64,000 bases of DNA, from contig BDSI01000103.1 of NCBI GenBank assembly GCA_003117195.1, positions 278,315 to 342,314 on the forward strand. Direction: 5' to 3'. Position numbers and translations under genes: made by a program. The DNA comes from Eudorina sp. 2006-703-Eu-15 (lineage: Eukaryota > Chlorophyta > Chlorophyceae > Chlamydomonadales > Volvocaceae). A model generated the notes under the pieces. That model did not search any database, was not told the DNA's origin, and saw nothing but the letters and a program-made list of their open reading frames with translations. Of this stretch, positions 36,201 through 47,403 are shown in pieces (positions within the stretch are counted from its first letter, which is position 1; every line of letters begins with the position of its first letter).

Positions 36201-38494
36201 GCAGCCCCACCGGCTTGTTGACCGCCAGGAAGTGCTCGTCCTCGAACACGATGTCCAGCGGTGGGCCCCCGGGGTCGGAGGCCAGGGGCACGGACGCCAT
36301 CGCGCGCTGCAGGGCCAAGGACGCCCTGTTTGGGCCGGGGCCAGGGGGCCGGGGCCGGGGCCGGGGCCGGGGCCGGGGCCGGGGCCGGGGCCGGGGCCGG
36401 GGCCGGGGCCGGGGCCGGGGCCGGGGCCGGGGCAGGAGGGCACAGCTGTCACTCCGGGCGGCGGCGGGTTCGGTGCGACGGCGTGGAGCGGAGTGGTGCG
36501 CATCGGGCCGTCTCCTCTGGTCCAGTCTGCGGTGCGAATGTCGTACATCCCGGCTTGCATCCCAGCTGGTGCGACCCTTCCCCGCGTACCTGTACCTGTA
36601 CCTGCACCTGGCAGGGACACGCCTACTCCCCCTTTCCCCTTCAGGTGTTCCATGATCGCTTCCCCCTCTCCTCCCTCCTGCCCTCCTGTGCATTGCCGGA
36701 TGCCCGCCACCTGCTGAATGAATGAATGAATGAATGAATGAATGAATGAATGAATGAACATACAGCGGAACCCAAAAAGGGATCAACTGCTGCCGCCAGC
36801 AGCTCGCAGCTGTGGATCGACAAGTACGGCACACAACCGGAGACCTCCCGCCGGGGCACCTCGGGAGCGAAAGAAGCTGCCAGGCATCCAGCCTTGGAGG
36901 TCAATTCCCCTCCCTCCCCTCCCTCCCCTCCCCGCCCTCCGCCCTCCTCGCCCTCCGCCCTCCCCGGGCTCCGCCCCCACCTGGCCAGCGGCAGCCCCAG
37001 TCGGAGGGCCGCCTCCTCCGCCTGCAGTCGCGAAGGCAGCCCCGTCTCCGGGTCGACTGGCCCAGACCTGCAGTCGGGGGTCGATCCGACGATACGACCC
37101 GTGGGTCACCGCCAGGGGGGACGTCGCGAGATTCTCTGCCGCACACGGGGGGAAGCACCTTGGTGGCGGCGGAGGGGACCGGCCGTCTGGAGGGGTCCGT
37201 ACGTGTCTCCAGGCGCCTTGGAACGTTCACACCGAAGTTCTCCCCACGGAATGTCACCAGCCCGGAAATGTGGACACACGGAAATGTCCTCCCGGCTGCG
37301 GAGAGAAGCCCTTGCCGCCGTCCTCTCCCCTCAGGGGCAACCTGTTGGGCCCGGCCGAGTCCCCACACCCAGGGGGTAGTCCGCGCACTCCCCCCTCGCC
37401 CCCACCTCCGCTCAGCCCCCTCACGCGGGCCCTCACCAAAACACACACGTCAGCACCCGCCGCCGGAGCTCCATCTCCCGGACACCCGCCGCCCGCAGCA
37501 GCGCCACCACACCGTCGTGCTGCGGCGAGGGAAAGCCCCGAGGCAGCGAGTCCAGCTGCACAGAGGAGGGGTACAGGAGGGGTATCGGAGGGGGAACGAG
37601 GCGCAGCCGCAGCCGCCAGCGAGCGGTAACCAGCCGCGCGGCGGGGATGGGACGGGAAGGGCCTTGCCAAGTCTCGCATGCTGCAGGGGCAGTGCGCGGT
37701 GCACCTACCCCTCCTCCCTTCCCCTGGGACCTGACCCCCGCCCCACTCGCCTGCTCCCAGGCGTCCCTATCCGGTGTCATCAGGTCGGGGCAGCAGCGGC
37801 CCATGTGCCGGGCGATGTTGGCGGGCGTGGCGGCGGAGATGGAGCAGGCGGGGCAGTTGTACGACAGGCGGGATGCACGGCGGGCGCGGGATGCCGCGAT
37901 GCGGCGCGCGATCTCCTGCGGGTCGGTCTTGGGGGCCTCGGGGGCACCGAGCGCAGCTGCCGGTGCTGGTGCTGCCGCGTCCGCCGCCCCCGCTGCACCG
38001 CCTGCCCCCTCTAAGGAGGAGGACGAGGAGGAGGAGGAGGACTGCAGCACCGCTGCTGCGGCCCCAGCGCTGTTTGTGCTGTCGCCGGCGCCGGCGCTGC
38101 CACCGGCTGCCGCTCCGCCGCCGCAGCAGCTGCAAGGGCGGCAGCGGCAGCGCGACCCGCGGGTCATCGGGCCCCGTTCATCACAGCGGCTGTGGGCGCA
38201 GTGGTACTGCCACAGGACTGCCTTGGCAGCGCCGGTTCGGCGGCCTAGAGGAGGGTCGACGTGGCCGGGGCTGTGGGCTGCGGAGGCGACTGGGTAGCGG
38301 GCTGACCCTGTGGTCGCGGCGGCTGTGACTGCGGTTGCTGAGCGGCGGTTCCGAGGACAACTGTGGATACCGAGCAGCACAACTTCCAGCAGCCCGAGGG
38401 GTCGGTGCGGCTGCCGGGGGAGCGCCGATGGCCGCCATGGTGGGTGCTGCTTCTGCAGGGTGCGCTCCACCAGGGTCCAACAGCCCGCCGTCAT
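33201..38494 (-). CDS. RluA-type RNA pseudouridine synthase with N-terminal zinc-finger-like motif
   Basis: Nine exons (37751-38494, 37437-37555, 36981-37067, 36174-36325, 35851-35942, 35100-35458, 34538-34710, 33880-34217, 33201-33461) give 774 residues. Core motifs are DIVFEDEHFLAVNKPVGLHT, YVLHRLDMNTSGLLLFAK (catalytic Asp near residue 494), KLYLAACVG and HTGRTHQIRVHLHHVGCPIV with GDDIYG. These define the RluA family, which isomerises uridine to pseudouridine in RNA. The first 60 residues are Arg/Ser/Ala-rich and could target an organelle. Residues 214-235 hold Cys-x2-Cys-x12-His-x4-Cys, and residues 98-124 are also Cys-rich; neither is usual in RluA. Exon 1 ends at CAG|GCGAGT, a GC-AG intron, unless an in-phase GT donor 42 nt further on (37709) is used, adding 14 residues. 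Poly-Ser and Gly/Ala insertions interrupt the core. The RNA target is unknown. Confidence 0.9.
36095..36172 (+). repeat. 17-bp array CACGCACCCACCCTCCC
   Basis: About five copies start right at the donor (gene sense) of the exon 36174-36325 of the pseudouridine synthase. Confidence 0.85.
36338..36434 (+). repeat. GGGGCC hexanucleotide array of about 16 units
   Basis: An almost pure GGGGCC run lies in pseudouridine synthase intron 3, ending about 13 nt before the acceptor of exon 36174-36325. In gene sense the RNA is GGCCCC. Confidence 0.95.
36714..36787 (+). repeat. Dispersed block C: GAAT array plus conserved tail, copy 1
   Basis: Some ten TGAA units are followed by CATACAGCGGAACCCAAAAA and GGGATCAAC. 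The tail recurs at 39455-39510 and 46191-46243. It lies in an intron of the minus-strand pseudouridine synthase. Confidence 0.75.
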
Positions 38495-39061
38495 GTTGTC
38501 ACCGTAAGGATTTGTAGGAGAGTCTTTATCTCACGTAGCAGCCGCTACAGTCTCCAACACGTGCAGAATTACAAAATCATGGAGCAGTTTGGGACATGGC
38601 TGCAAACCGTTGCTTGGCAATCCAAGCAGCTAAAATTCAGCACGAATTGTTTTTTATTGCGATCCAACAAATGTCTGCGATGGACTCTTGCTGACGCGCG
38701 CGGCCGCTAGTACCAAAGCGCGTTCTCATACAGCATCCAATGAGGGCATTGAATGATGAATGTCCAATTGTTGCTTACAAGTTCTACGATTCTACGAAGT
38801 CGCAGACCCACGAGCCATGATCGAAGGATCGCCCCTGGGATCCATCGTTGGATTCAGTTGACAACTAACGGAGTCCGGTGGACGGCGCCACACGGACTTT
38901 CAAGATAACTTCAGCGCCTTGGTTCGTAAGATCACCATGCAAAACAAAATGATCTGATTGATCGATGTAAGCGAGTTAGCCTTCAGCTGTGTCTTGCTGC
39001 CCTTAGTCGTCGTGCGCACCGTCTGCTCATCTTCCTTTTGCGTCCCTTTTCTGCCCTCAAC
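38495..39061. promoter_or_regulatory. Divergent promoter between pseudouridine synthase and the first GDSL gene
   Basis: This 567-bp spacer separates the opposite ATGs at 38494 and 39062 and is AT-rich relative to both genes. No clear TATA box or named element was recognised. Confidence 0.5.
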
Positions 39062-41234
39062 ATGTCAAGCGCCCAATCGCGACCGTGGCAGCATGCCATC
39101 GCAGCGTTCACATTATGCCTGTTCTCTTTTGCATTTTATCGCGACCTATGTGCTGCCCAAGGCCAAGCTGCCATCTCGTCAACTCCGTCGGCGATCATCA
39201 TTTTCGGCGACTCGATGAGCGACACCGGTGCGCAATGCATCCCACAGGGCCACGTTATGAATAAATTATGGAAAATTTACCGTCCATTGGCGCAATCCAT
39301 CTGGCAGCGGTCCTCCTAGAGGTCCAAAGCTCGTGCTCGCCTGCTAGCCACAGGCCGCTGCCTTGCTGGCTCAGCTGGCTCGTGTTACCACAAACAGGGG
39401 CCACTCTCCGCAACCCACCAGCCGCGCCACGCAACTCGCTCAACATTCCCTTCTTGAATGAATCGGAATGAATGAACGTTACCCCGAGCGGACCCCGAAA
39501 CGGGATCAACGTACAAAGGTTCCCGTCTTGTGTTTACTGCGCAGGAAACGTCTTCAACGAAAGCAGGTGCCTGGTGCCGACGCCCAACGCCTACTGGCGC
39601 GGCCGCTTCTCCAACGGCCCCGTCTGGATCGACCACCTGACGAGGCTGGCGGCCTCCAGCGATAACAGCTCCGGCGGCTCCAACGGCGCCGCACCCTTCC
39701 AGGTCTACAATTACGCCCACGGCGGCGCCACCGCCTGCGCGCTGGGCGGCCTTGCCCGCAACGTCCCCAACCTGTCCGAGCAGCTCCAGTGGTACCTGGA
39801 AGCGCAGCCGAGCGCCGCGGCCAGCACCGACGCCGCCAACCTCACTTCCGCCTCCGCGGCGGCTGGCGGCCCCGTCACGAACGTCGGCAGCGGCAGCAGC
39901 ATCTGTCTGCCGCTGCAGCCACTGTCGGCCGCGGCCGCCTTCAACGCCACCCCCGCGCAGTGCCCCCCGCCTGCGGGGCGGCTGTTCCTGGTCTGGATCG
40001 GCCACAACGACCTGACCATGCTGAGTCGCGCCAACATGAGCAACCCCCGGTACCTGGAGCAGGTGGTGGCCAACATCACCACCTGCGAGGTGGCGGCACT
40101 GGACCGCCTCATGGCCGCACTGTCGGGCGCCCCGGCCCCCTCGCCGCCGCCGCCCCTCGGATCCGTGGTCAACACCAGCCTCGCCAGCGATACCATACCG
40201 ACCCAGGCCGCCCAGAAGGCCCTGCCGTCACCCTCGCCAACGCTGCGATCCCCCAAGCGTGCGCTCCTTGCCCCTGCTCCGCCCGCCTCACCCGCGTCGC
40301 CCACGTCTCCCGCATCTCCGGCGCCCCCCGCCGGCCTCCCCTCTGCGGCCGCCGGCTCAGCCAGTGCAAGTGCCGGGACCGGGACCGGTCCTGCAGCCGG
40401 TGCTGGCGCGCGCTGCGCCGCCCGTGACCGCATCCTGGTGTTCACGCTGGCCCCCCTGGACCTGGCGCCGCTGGTGCCCGCGGAAGCCCGTGCGCCCCTG
40501 GGGGCGGCCATCCAGGCGCACAACGCCGGGCTGGAGGCCAGCCTGGAGCCGCTGCGGCGGCGCTACCCGACCGGTCCCGAGCTGCAGGTGTTCGACATGG
40601 GCGCCCTGCTGCGGGAGGAGATGACGGTGGCCGCCAGGACGGGCTCCTTCAACGTCACGGCGCCCTGCCTGCGCGTGCCGACGGTGCGTAACACGGCCCG
40701 GAGATGGAACTCAACCTCCCGTGCCACCGCGCGTGGAAGCAATATACGTTGGGGACGAGGGGTCCGCCCTTTGTACCCCTTGTCGAGTCCGCTGTTTTGG
40801 AAATGCCCAGATGTGAGGTCCGTCGTGATCAGTTGTGATCTGCTGTCAGGCCGGCCTTCATTAGGGACGCGGTGGCAGTCGCGGACAGCGGAGACCCATG
40901 GGTCCCATGGGACGAGGCACTTGGACCCGGTGGTCATTACTGCCATTGCAATGCCAACGGGACTAAACGGGCCGTAGCACATACGACCCGCCCCACCGAG
41001 GCTCACGGCGTCTCCTCTTCGCCCGCCGACCCGCCGCAGGCGGGAACCGCTTCGGTTCTGGAGAGGGCCTCCCAGACGTCCTTGGCCGCCACCGCCGCCG
41101 ACGTCTGCCCCGACGTCAACCGCTATGTGTCGTACGACGGGCTCCACCCCACGAGCCTGGTCCATCTGGTGGCGCTGGCTGAGCCCTTCGCGGCGGCGGA
41201 GTGGGGCTGGCAGCGGCGGCGGCGGAGCCAGTAG
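39062..41234 (+). CDS. GDSL (SGNH) esterase/lipase, three-exon form
   Basis: Exons 39062-39227, 39545-40683 and 41040-41234 encode 499 residues. A hydrophobic N-terminal segment (TLCLFSFAFYRDLCAAQG) looks like a signal peptide, so the protein is probably secreted or endomembrane-located. SGNH blocks are all present: FGDSMSDTG with nucleophile Ser51, the Gly block NYAHGGATA, WIGHND with Asn210, and DGLHP with Asp468/His471. The family hydrolyses acyl or acetyl esters; the substrate here is unknown. It differs from the three downstream paralogs by lacking six of their introns and by carrying Ala/Pro/Ser-rich insertions, notably about 40130-40430. It is longer than the family's usual 330-380 residues for that reason. 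Confidence 0.93.
39455..39510 (+). repeat. Dispersed block C, copy 2
   Basis: GAATGAATCGGAATGAATGA is followed by ACGTTACCCCGAGCGGACCC and an AAACGGGATCAAC end, in intron 1 of the first GDSL gene. Confidence 0.75.
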
Positions 41235-43128
41235 CTGCCTCCGCACGGGGCCTCTCATGATGATGATGATGACAGCGGGTGGGCGATCAAACGTTAAGTC
41301 GAGACAGGTTTCCCATTTTATATATTGATCGGGTGGGGAGCCCTCGTGCGGCCCAACCGCGGCTGCTGCACCAGCTTCAGCCACAATGGCGATTGCGGTA
41401 GTGATACCGTACGGCGGCGGCGGCGGTGTCGGCGGCGCTGATGGCGAATCAGCACCGAATGGTCCATGATGCCCCCATGCGCAGTACACTGCTGGCGAGG
41501 CAGGCCGTCATGCCAGTGCATGTATGACGCCCCCAGATGCGTGGTTGCTTACGGAGGCGGTTGTGGCCGATGTGTTTCCTGATCAGGCGACGTGCTGGGA
41601 GGGGGTTCGGATGTGCTCCAGATGAGCAAGAGCGCGGCGGCAGGGTTGGAGCTGCGGTCATGCCATGCGATGGGGAGTGTATGTGTGTGTGTGTGTGTGT
41701 GTGAGTGGGGAAGGGCGGCCTTTCCGGCGGAGTGCACATGATCCCGGCCCCCTGGAGCAACGTGATGTGGCTGTTTAAGATTGCAGGGATGTGGATGTGA
41801 TGTGGTTGTTGGGTGCGAAGGGTAAAGCCCCAGGGATGGGGCAGGAGGCTTGGACCGAAAGTGTGGTGAGTGATGTTCGTAGCATCGTAGGGCTTGTCAG
41901 TCGGGCTTGTGGCATGACGGGGGCGGGGTGAAGGGCGGGAGATGGGTGGGGGCCCGAAGGCGTGCAACCGTGTCGGCCACTTCAGCGTGGTGCCCCGACT
42001 TGTACGCAGCCATTATATTGCGGACCACTGCTTTCTGCTGCAAGTAATACATGATGGGTTCATGGCAGCTGCTGTGATTCGGACACAGCCTCCACCACAG
42101 CGGACCACAGCCGACTGACCGGACCGCATTCGGTGCACGCGCAGACTCGGTTATGTCTCTCCTAGTAGGTCCCCGGGTCGGACTCGGGTCGACACCCTCC
42201 GTTCCGACTCCTTACCCAAGCGCGCTGAGCCAACGACCGTATCACACACCCGGATGTGTGTGCGAGTGGGCGACTCGGACAGGCTCCGCCGGGCGGTCGG
42301 ATGGGCACGTGGTGGTCTGCGATGCTGGGTGCAGATCCAGAAGCAGAGTCAGACCCGGCCCAAAATTGACCTTTGCTCAAGACTTGCATGGTCATGCTTT
42401 GTCTTGCAAGAAGCACCGGATGGAGCACTGGATTTGCAACCGCAATGAGAGGGACGCTGTCGTTGCATCGTTGCTTAGAATTCATGAATGCTTCAGATTC
42501 CACAATGTAAATGGCTTATCCAGCGCCCATGCTGTTGCCGCCCCACCCCGCCACCCGTCATCATCTGGGCGTCACCTGGAGCAGCCTGGAGCGTCATCGT
42601 CTACAGAACAGTTTTGCCGGGTATGTTGTTTGAATGCCAGAGAGCGTTTATCCGGCTTGCGCTGTTACAGTTCATAATCCAGTACGTATTGTGTGACGAT
42701 CGTTCGTGGGGCTCGACACCGTTGTATGTTGGTCACATATGGGACATACACATTGCCTATGAATTTTTAGTCTCATAACAAAATATACGTTGTAAATGAT
42801 GCATACCAAAAGGTTGAATCGCGCCTCGCGCCAGGTCGTGCTAGGTACGAGGTATGGGCGCCTGCCCAATCCCAAATCTTCAGGACGGATGAGAAATCAC
42901 TTGAAGATATATTCTCTGCACCTGCAATGAATTTTGTTCTATTTTTATCGCTCGTCACGCTCAGCCTCTATCTCTCGTCATGCTATCCCTTGACATCCGT
43001 TGACATCTAGTACGGATCAGAAACCAGGAGACCAACACGGTTTAGGAGACCATTACAAATTAGCAGGTAACACAGTGGGGATAGTTTCAGTCAAAGTTTG
43101 CACGGGTCCTCTTTTCACACTAAGCACT
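41235..43128. other. Spacer between the first and second GDSL genes
   Basis: No supported exon. A GT microsatellite lies at about 41680-41702. TGTAA occurs near 42505 inside TTCCACAATGTAAATGGCTT, which resembles 48808-48830 upstream of the next gene and marks the upstream part of the tandem duplication. Confidence 0.55.
43021..43044 (+). promoter_or_regulatory. Promoter block shared by the duplicated GDSL genes, copy 1
   Basis: AAACCAGGAGACCAACACGG followed by TTTA lies about 85-110 bp upstream of the ATG at 43129. It differs by one base from the block at the same place before the gene at 49366. Confidence 0.6.
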
Positions 43129-46100
43129 ATGGGGCTTGCAACCAATCTTTGCCTTGTGCTGCTGGCGTCATTGCTGCACTGGACTGCTGCACGGCGACCA
43201 CCATCACCTCCACCGATCAAGTATGTTCTTGTGGTCTTTGGAGACAGTTTGGCTGACACCGGTGAGTTCGTGTCAGGGGACGACGACACCGCACAACAAA
43301 ACGATGCAGGGCGCAACGACGCAGACTTGTTTTGTCGTTTTTTTATTTAATTTTTATAAGACTGGTCGTGTGGGTCTTCGTGATGGTCTTGCTCCCTGAC
43401 GCGGCCCAACGTATAAACGCAACTTGAGCCTTGGGGTTATGGAAGTTGCACATTGTGACACAAACGTGCAGCCATATGCTAAGTTTACCTGCCTGATGAA
43501 TCTTTTCGTTTGGCAGTTTGCAGCGATTGGGGTTCCGGTAGATGCATGTCAAAGTGTCGACTGTGGTTCGACTCCGACGCATGTTGATCAGGCAAAGAAC
43601 CTGGTTGTCCGATAAATTTGGTCTTCAGGGAACACATATCGAGCTGGCAGGGTGCCGGACGCGCATTTCTACTGGAACGGCAGGTAAGGCTGTCGGTGCA
43701 GGTCGGTGCCTGTCGGTGCCGCTGTGTGTTTAAAGCTTTTGAATGATGGGCTGCCCGTAGCTTCCCTTTCCTGCGCCAGCCTGTTTTTGCCTGCGGCACC
43801 GAGCCTGAGGAGCCCGCCCGGGGGCCCAACGGCCCCAGCTCGCAACAGAGCAGCCTGATTTCGACCTGCATGCCCGATCAGCAAATAGGTCGCGTCCAAT
43901 TCACAGATCTCGAACGATTCCCTCCCCGCAACCAGCCACGCCCTTGCTAGCAGCGCCGCAGCACTGATTCAGCTCCGTGTCTCACACCTCCGCTCAGGTA
44001 CTCGGACGGCCCCAACTGGGTGGACCACCTCCAAGCGGCACTCTCCGTCAACTACGACGTGCAGGTACGACGGGCGCACGCACCCAACATGGTTTCCAAG
44101 AGACGGGTCCTCTCGGCACATGGGCGGACGCTGTGTGCTCATGCTGCGGGAGGGCGGGAGGATCAGTCCGCTTGGAGCCACCCCCTTTCGCGTGCCCTGA
44201 TTTTGGGTGTCGGGACCGCCGGGGCAGCCACATCCGCCGCCGGATGCCCCCAGCTCCAGGGGGCCCTCCATAGTCGTGACCGCAACCAGCTGCTTCGCTC
44301 GGCCACCGCACTGAACGACGACTCCACTGGGCGTTGCGTTGCTGCCCCCCGTATGCGGCAGGTGCTCAACTATGCGTATGGCGCTGCGACGGCGTGCGCC
44401 GCGGACCCCAGCTGGGCCTCCCGCTACCCGTGAGTGGCTCGCATTGTTATTGAGTGGTCATTTCAGTTATGAATGGATGAATGGATGGGTGCTACAGTGG
44501 ACTGCTTTACTGGTGGTTGAATCCATCTATCAACGGACGGCGGATGGATGTTATCAGTGGAGGCTACAGCAGGGGCCCCCGAGGAAGTCCATCACTTGCA
44601 AAGGTTTGCGCGCGGTGACCGGAATGGTGTGCTCTGGGCGTCTGTGTACTCTCTACTCTGTGCGGCCCTCCCCTGCGCCCTACCTGCCCTACCTGCCCTA
44701 CCTGCCCTACCTGCCCCAGTGCCCCAGTGCACCTCACGTGCGGCGTCCCCCGCCAGCCGAGTGTCATGCATGGTGGCCGGGATGGGCGAATTCGTACCGT
44801 ATTTCCTCTAACCCACAACCTGCACGTTGCCCATGTTCGTACTTCCGTACATCCGCACAGGTACATCAAGAACCTGACGGGGCAGACGAATGATTTCTTG
44901 GCGGACGTGGCGGCTGGCAAGGTGCCCAGCGGCAAGAATGTCAAGCTGGTGGTGTTGCAGTGGATTGGCAACAACGACTTCCTGGTAGGCTATCTAACAT
45001 TTCGGACGGGTATTATCTCGGGTTTAAAAGGAAATCGGGGATTCGATTTCATGATAAGCAAAGTGAAGATACGGTATGTCGCGCGGCACGGAAGGGGGGA
45101 CGTCAACTCCAGCACGCCGTGAGCGAGGACATCATGTCGTACAAGGTCATTTGCACACCATGCGTAATTAACTTCAGCTCGTATGCGTACGGCATGGCGG
45201 ATCCTGGCCCACCCGGGCGGGTCAAAGGGCCCAGATAGCTGTACGGAAGCGTCACATGTACGGCACCCAACACGGACGATGTACGGACGGGGCGCCCCCA
45301 CGCGCACCTGCAAAACCACACCGGCCTCTGGTGCGTAATGGAACGTAGAGTAAATCCTGTGCATCTTGAACAAGTCGTGAACTCAACAGGAGCTCTCTAG
45401 GGGTAGCCGCACATCCTGACGAGCGACCTGCTACCCACCGCCCGCCACCGCCCGCCACCGCCCGCCACCGCCGCCGCAGTTCCCCCTGCTGTATGCCCGT
45501 AACGCCGGAAGGCTGCCGACGACCACCGAGCTCACGGACGCGCTCGCGGCTCTCATCAGCTGTCGCCTCTCGGAAGCGCGGGCCCTGGCTGGCGTCCCCG
45601 GTGTCAAGCACGTGGCTCTGCTGCCCGTCGTACCGATGTACATTGCGCCTGTCATTCCGGCCCTCATCAAACCCATGGTGGGTGGGTGGGTGGGTGGGGC
45701 CTGGGGAGCGGCGCTGGCGCGGCTAGGATTTACCGGAGTACATGTGCGACAGATGTTGCGTGGAGCTACTACTGACGGTTGCACCCTAGGGGTTGTTGAC
45801 CGCTAGGGAGTCGGTTGCGTCTTTGGGCGAGCGGGGACGTCCGCCGTCCTTGCAGGAGTCGCAGTGGCTGGGCGGGGTGGTAGTGATCTGCTCTGAAGCT
45901 GACATGCTCAACTGACCAAACCCTGAATGCCTTTTTGATTGCGTCCGCAGATAAAGGAACTGGGAGACAACCTGGATAAGCAGATGGCGACGGCGGTGTC
46001 CCAGTTCCAGGCGGGTTTGGACCAGGCGGGCGTCAACCTCAAGCTGCATTTGCTGGGCGACTCCTCGTGGATTGAGCGGGGCACGAAGACCATCCAGCCG

Positions 46101-47403
46101 CCCTTCAACCACACTGACGGTGCGGCCGGGGGAACCGGGGACGGGACACCTACCTTCTTGCGGTTGTGGAAACCGTCGGACCAACTGTCGGTGAATGAGT
46201 GAATGAGTGAATGAACGTTACAGCTGACCCCAAAGGGATCAACGGCGGCGTGTGCAGAGTTCTGTGGGGTGGTCTCACATGTTTGTTTGATGCAAGGGTC
46301 TATGACCGAACGGCGGGCGGGTGCGCCCCAAGTGACACACTGACGCCCCACGTCCCCATTCACCATTCATCATCGCGACCTGATGATGAACGGGGCCTGG
46401 GGACGGGTCTGCCGTCTGCGCGTCTCTTTCCCGGGGGCGGGCCTGTTGGCTACTTCCCCTGCTTGGGTGGTTGGGAGGTCGCCTTGACTTAGGGGTTTTC
46501 TCTCTGGTTGGGCCGTACACTCGCACTGCAGGTACGGCTGAGTTCGTACTCCCCCTACAGTATGTCCCTTTGGGTCCGTGTGGTCTGTGCTCGGCCCTCG
46601 TGGCCTCCTTGCTCCACACTCCCTGTACGTGGCCCTCCGATCTGGAGACCACCACAAGCGGCATTACATTACCGCCGTCTTGCTGTACCCGAGTGTGCCG
46701 GCCCACCACCGCTGTACCGCTTGCCAATCCCACTCTGTGAAGCGTGACCCCATATGTACAACGCAGTCTCATGCTGGGTCAACCCTGTCGGCTCCATCAA
46801 CCTCATCCCCAGCAACGTCACCGTCTGCAGCAACCCCAAGGACTATCTCTTCTATGGTGAGGTCGGCTGCTGTTGTTGCGGTGCGTGGTTGTTTGACCTA
46901 GCAACGTACTGGTTGGTGGGTCCAGCAGGGGGGCAACTTCAACGTTTCTGGGCCACCAAGCGAGTAGCGCTAGCAGCGCGCCTTCGGGGTCCGATGTAAC
47001 ACTCGCGCATTTACGGGGGGGCCGGGCTGGGACACGGGGCGCCGCGGCCTGAAAGCATACAGGTGTACGAGTCGCATTTTTCGTTGTACGACACAAGTCA
47101 CAAACAGCAAAGTCGGACGAGGGACGACGTGTTTTGTCTGCATTGATACGGGGATGAGCCTGTCGGTGTCCGCGGGCGGCCGGGTGTCCCTCGGCTCCTG
47201 ACCCGATGTTACATCGGATGTATGCGCCGAGGTACATAACTTCCCCTGCCTGTGCTGTGCTCTGGTGGCCCCGGCGGTGTCCGCCCCGGCGATCTATTTA
47301 TTGATCCCACCCAGACGAGGTCCATCCGGAGAGCCGCTTCCAGGGGTGGGTGGCGACCAAGGGCATCCTGCCGCGCTTGAAGCAGCTGCGGGTGCTGCCC
47401 TGA
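43129..47403 (+). CDS. GDSL (SGNH) esterase/lipase, tandem copy A
   Basis: Nine exons (43129-43261, 43629-43683, 43998-44064, 44362-44429, 44861-44984, 45480-45677, 45951-46119, 46767-46856, 47315-47403) encode 330 residues. The N-terminal MGLATNLCLVLLASLLHWTA is a signal peptide ending before a basic RR. Catalytic blocks: FGDSLADTG (Ser40), LNYAYGAATA (oxyanion Gly), WIGNND (Asn146) and DEVHP (Asp302, His305). The protein is of normal plant/algal GDSL length and looks intact, so an active secreted or vacuolar ester hydrolase is likely. Exon junction positions and phases are the same as in the two following genes. Intron 7 holds a dispersed block C copy. Confidence 0.94.
46191..46243 (+). repeat. 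Dispersed block C, copy 3
   Basis: GTGAATGAGTGAATGAGTGA is followed by ATGAACGTTACAGCTGACCC and CAAAGGGATCAAC. It lies in intron 7 of GDSL copy A and is absent at the same place in copy B. Confidence 0.75.

Noticed and set aside
42153..42778. Frames of 96-174 codons upstream of GDSL copy A
   Set aside because: They overlap the duplicated upstream flank, the similar region before copy B does not keep them open, and no domain is visible.
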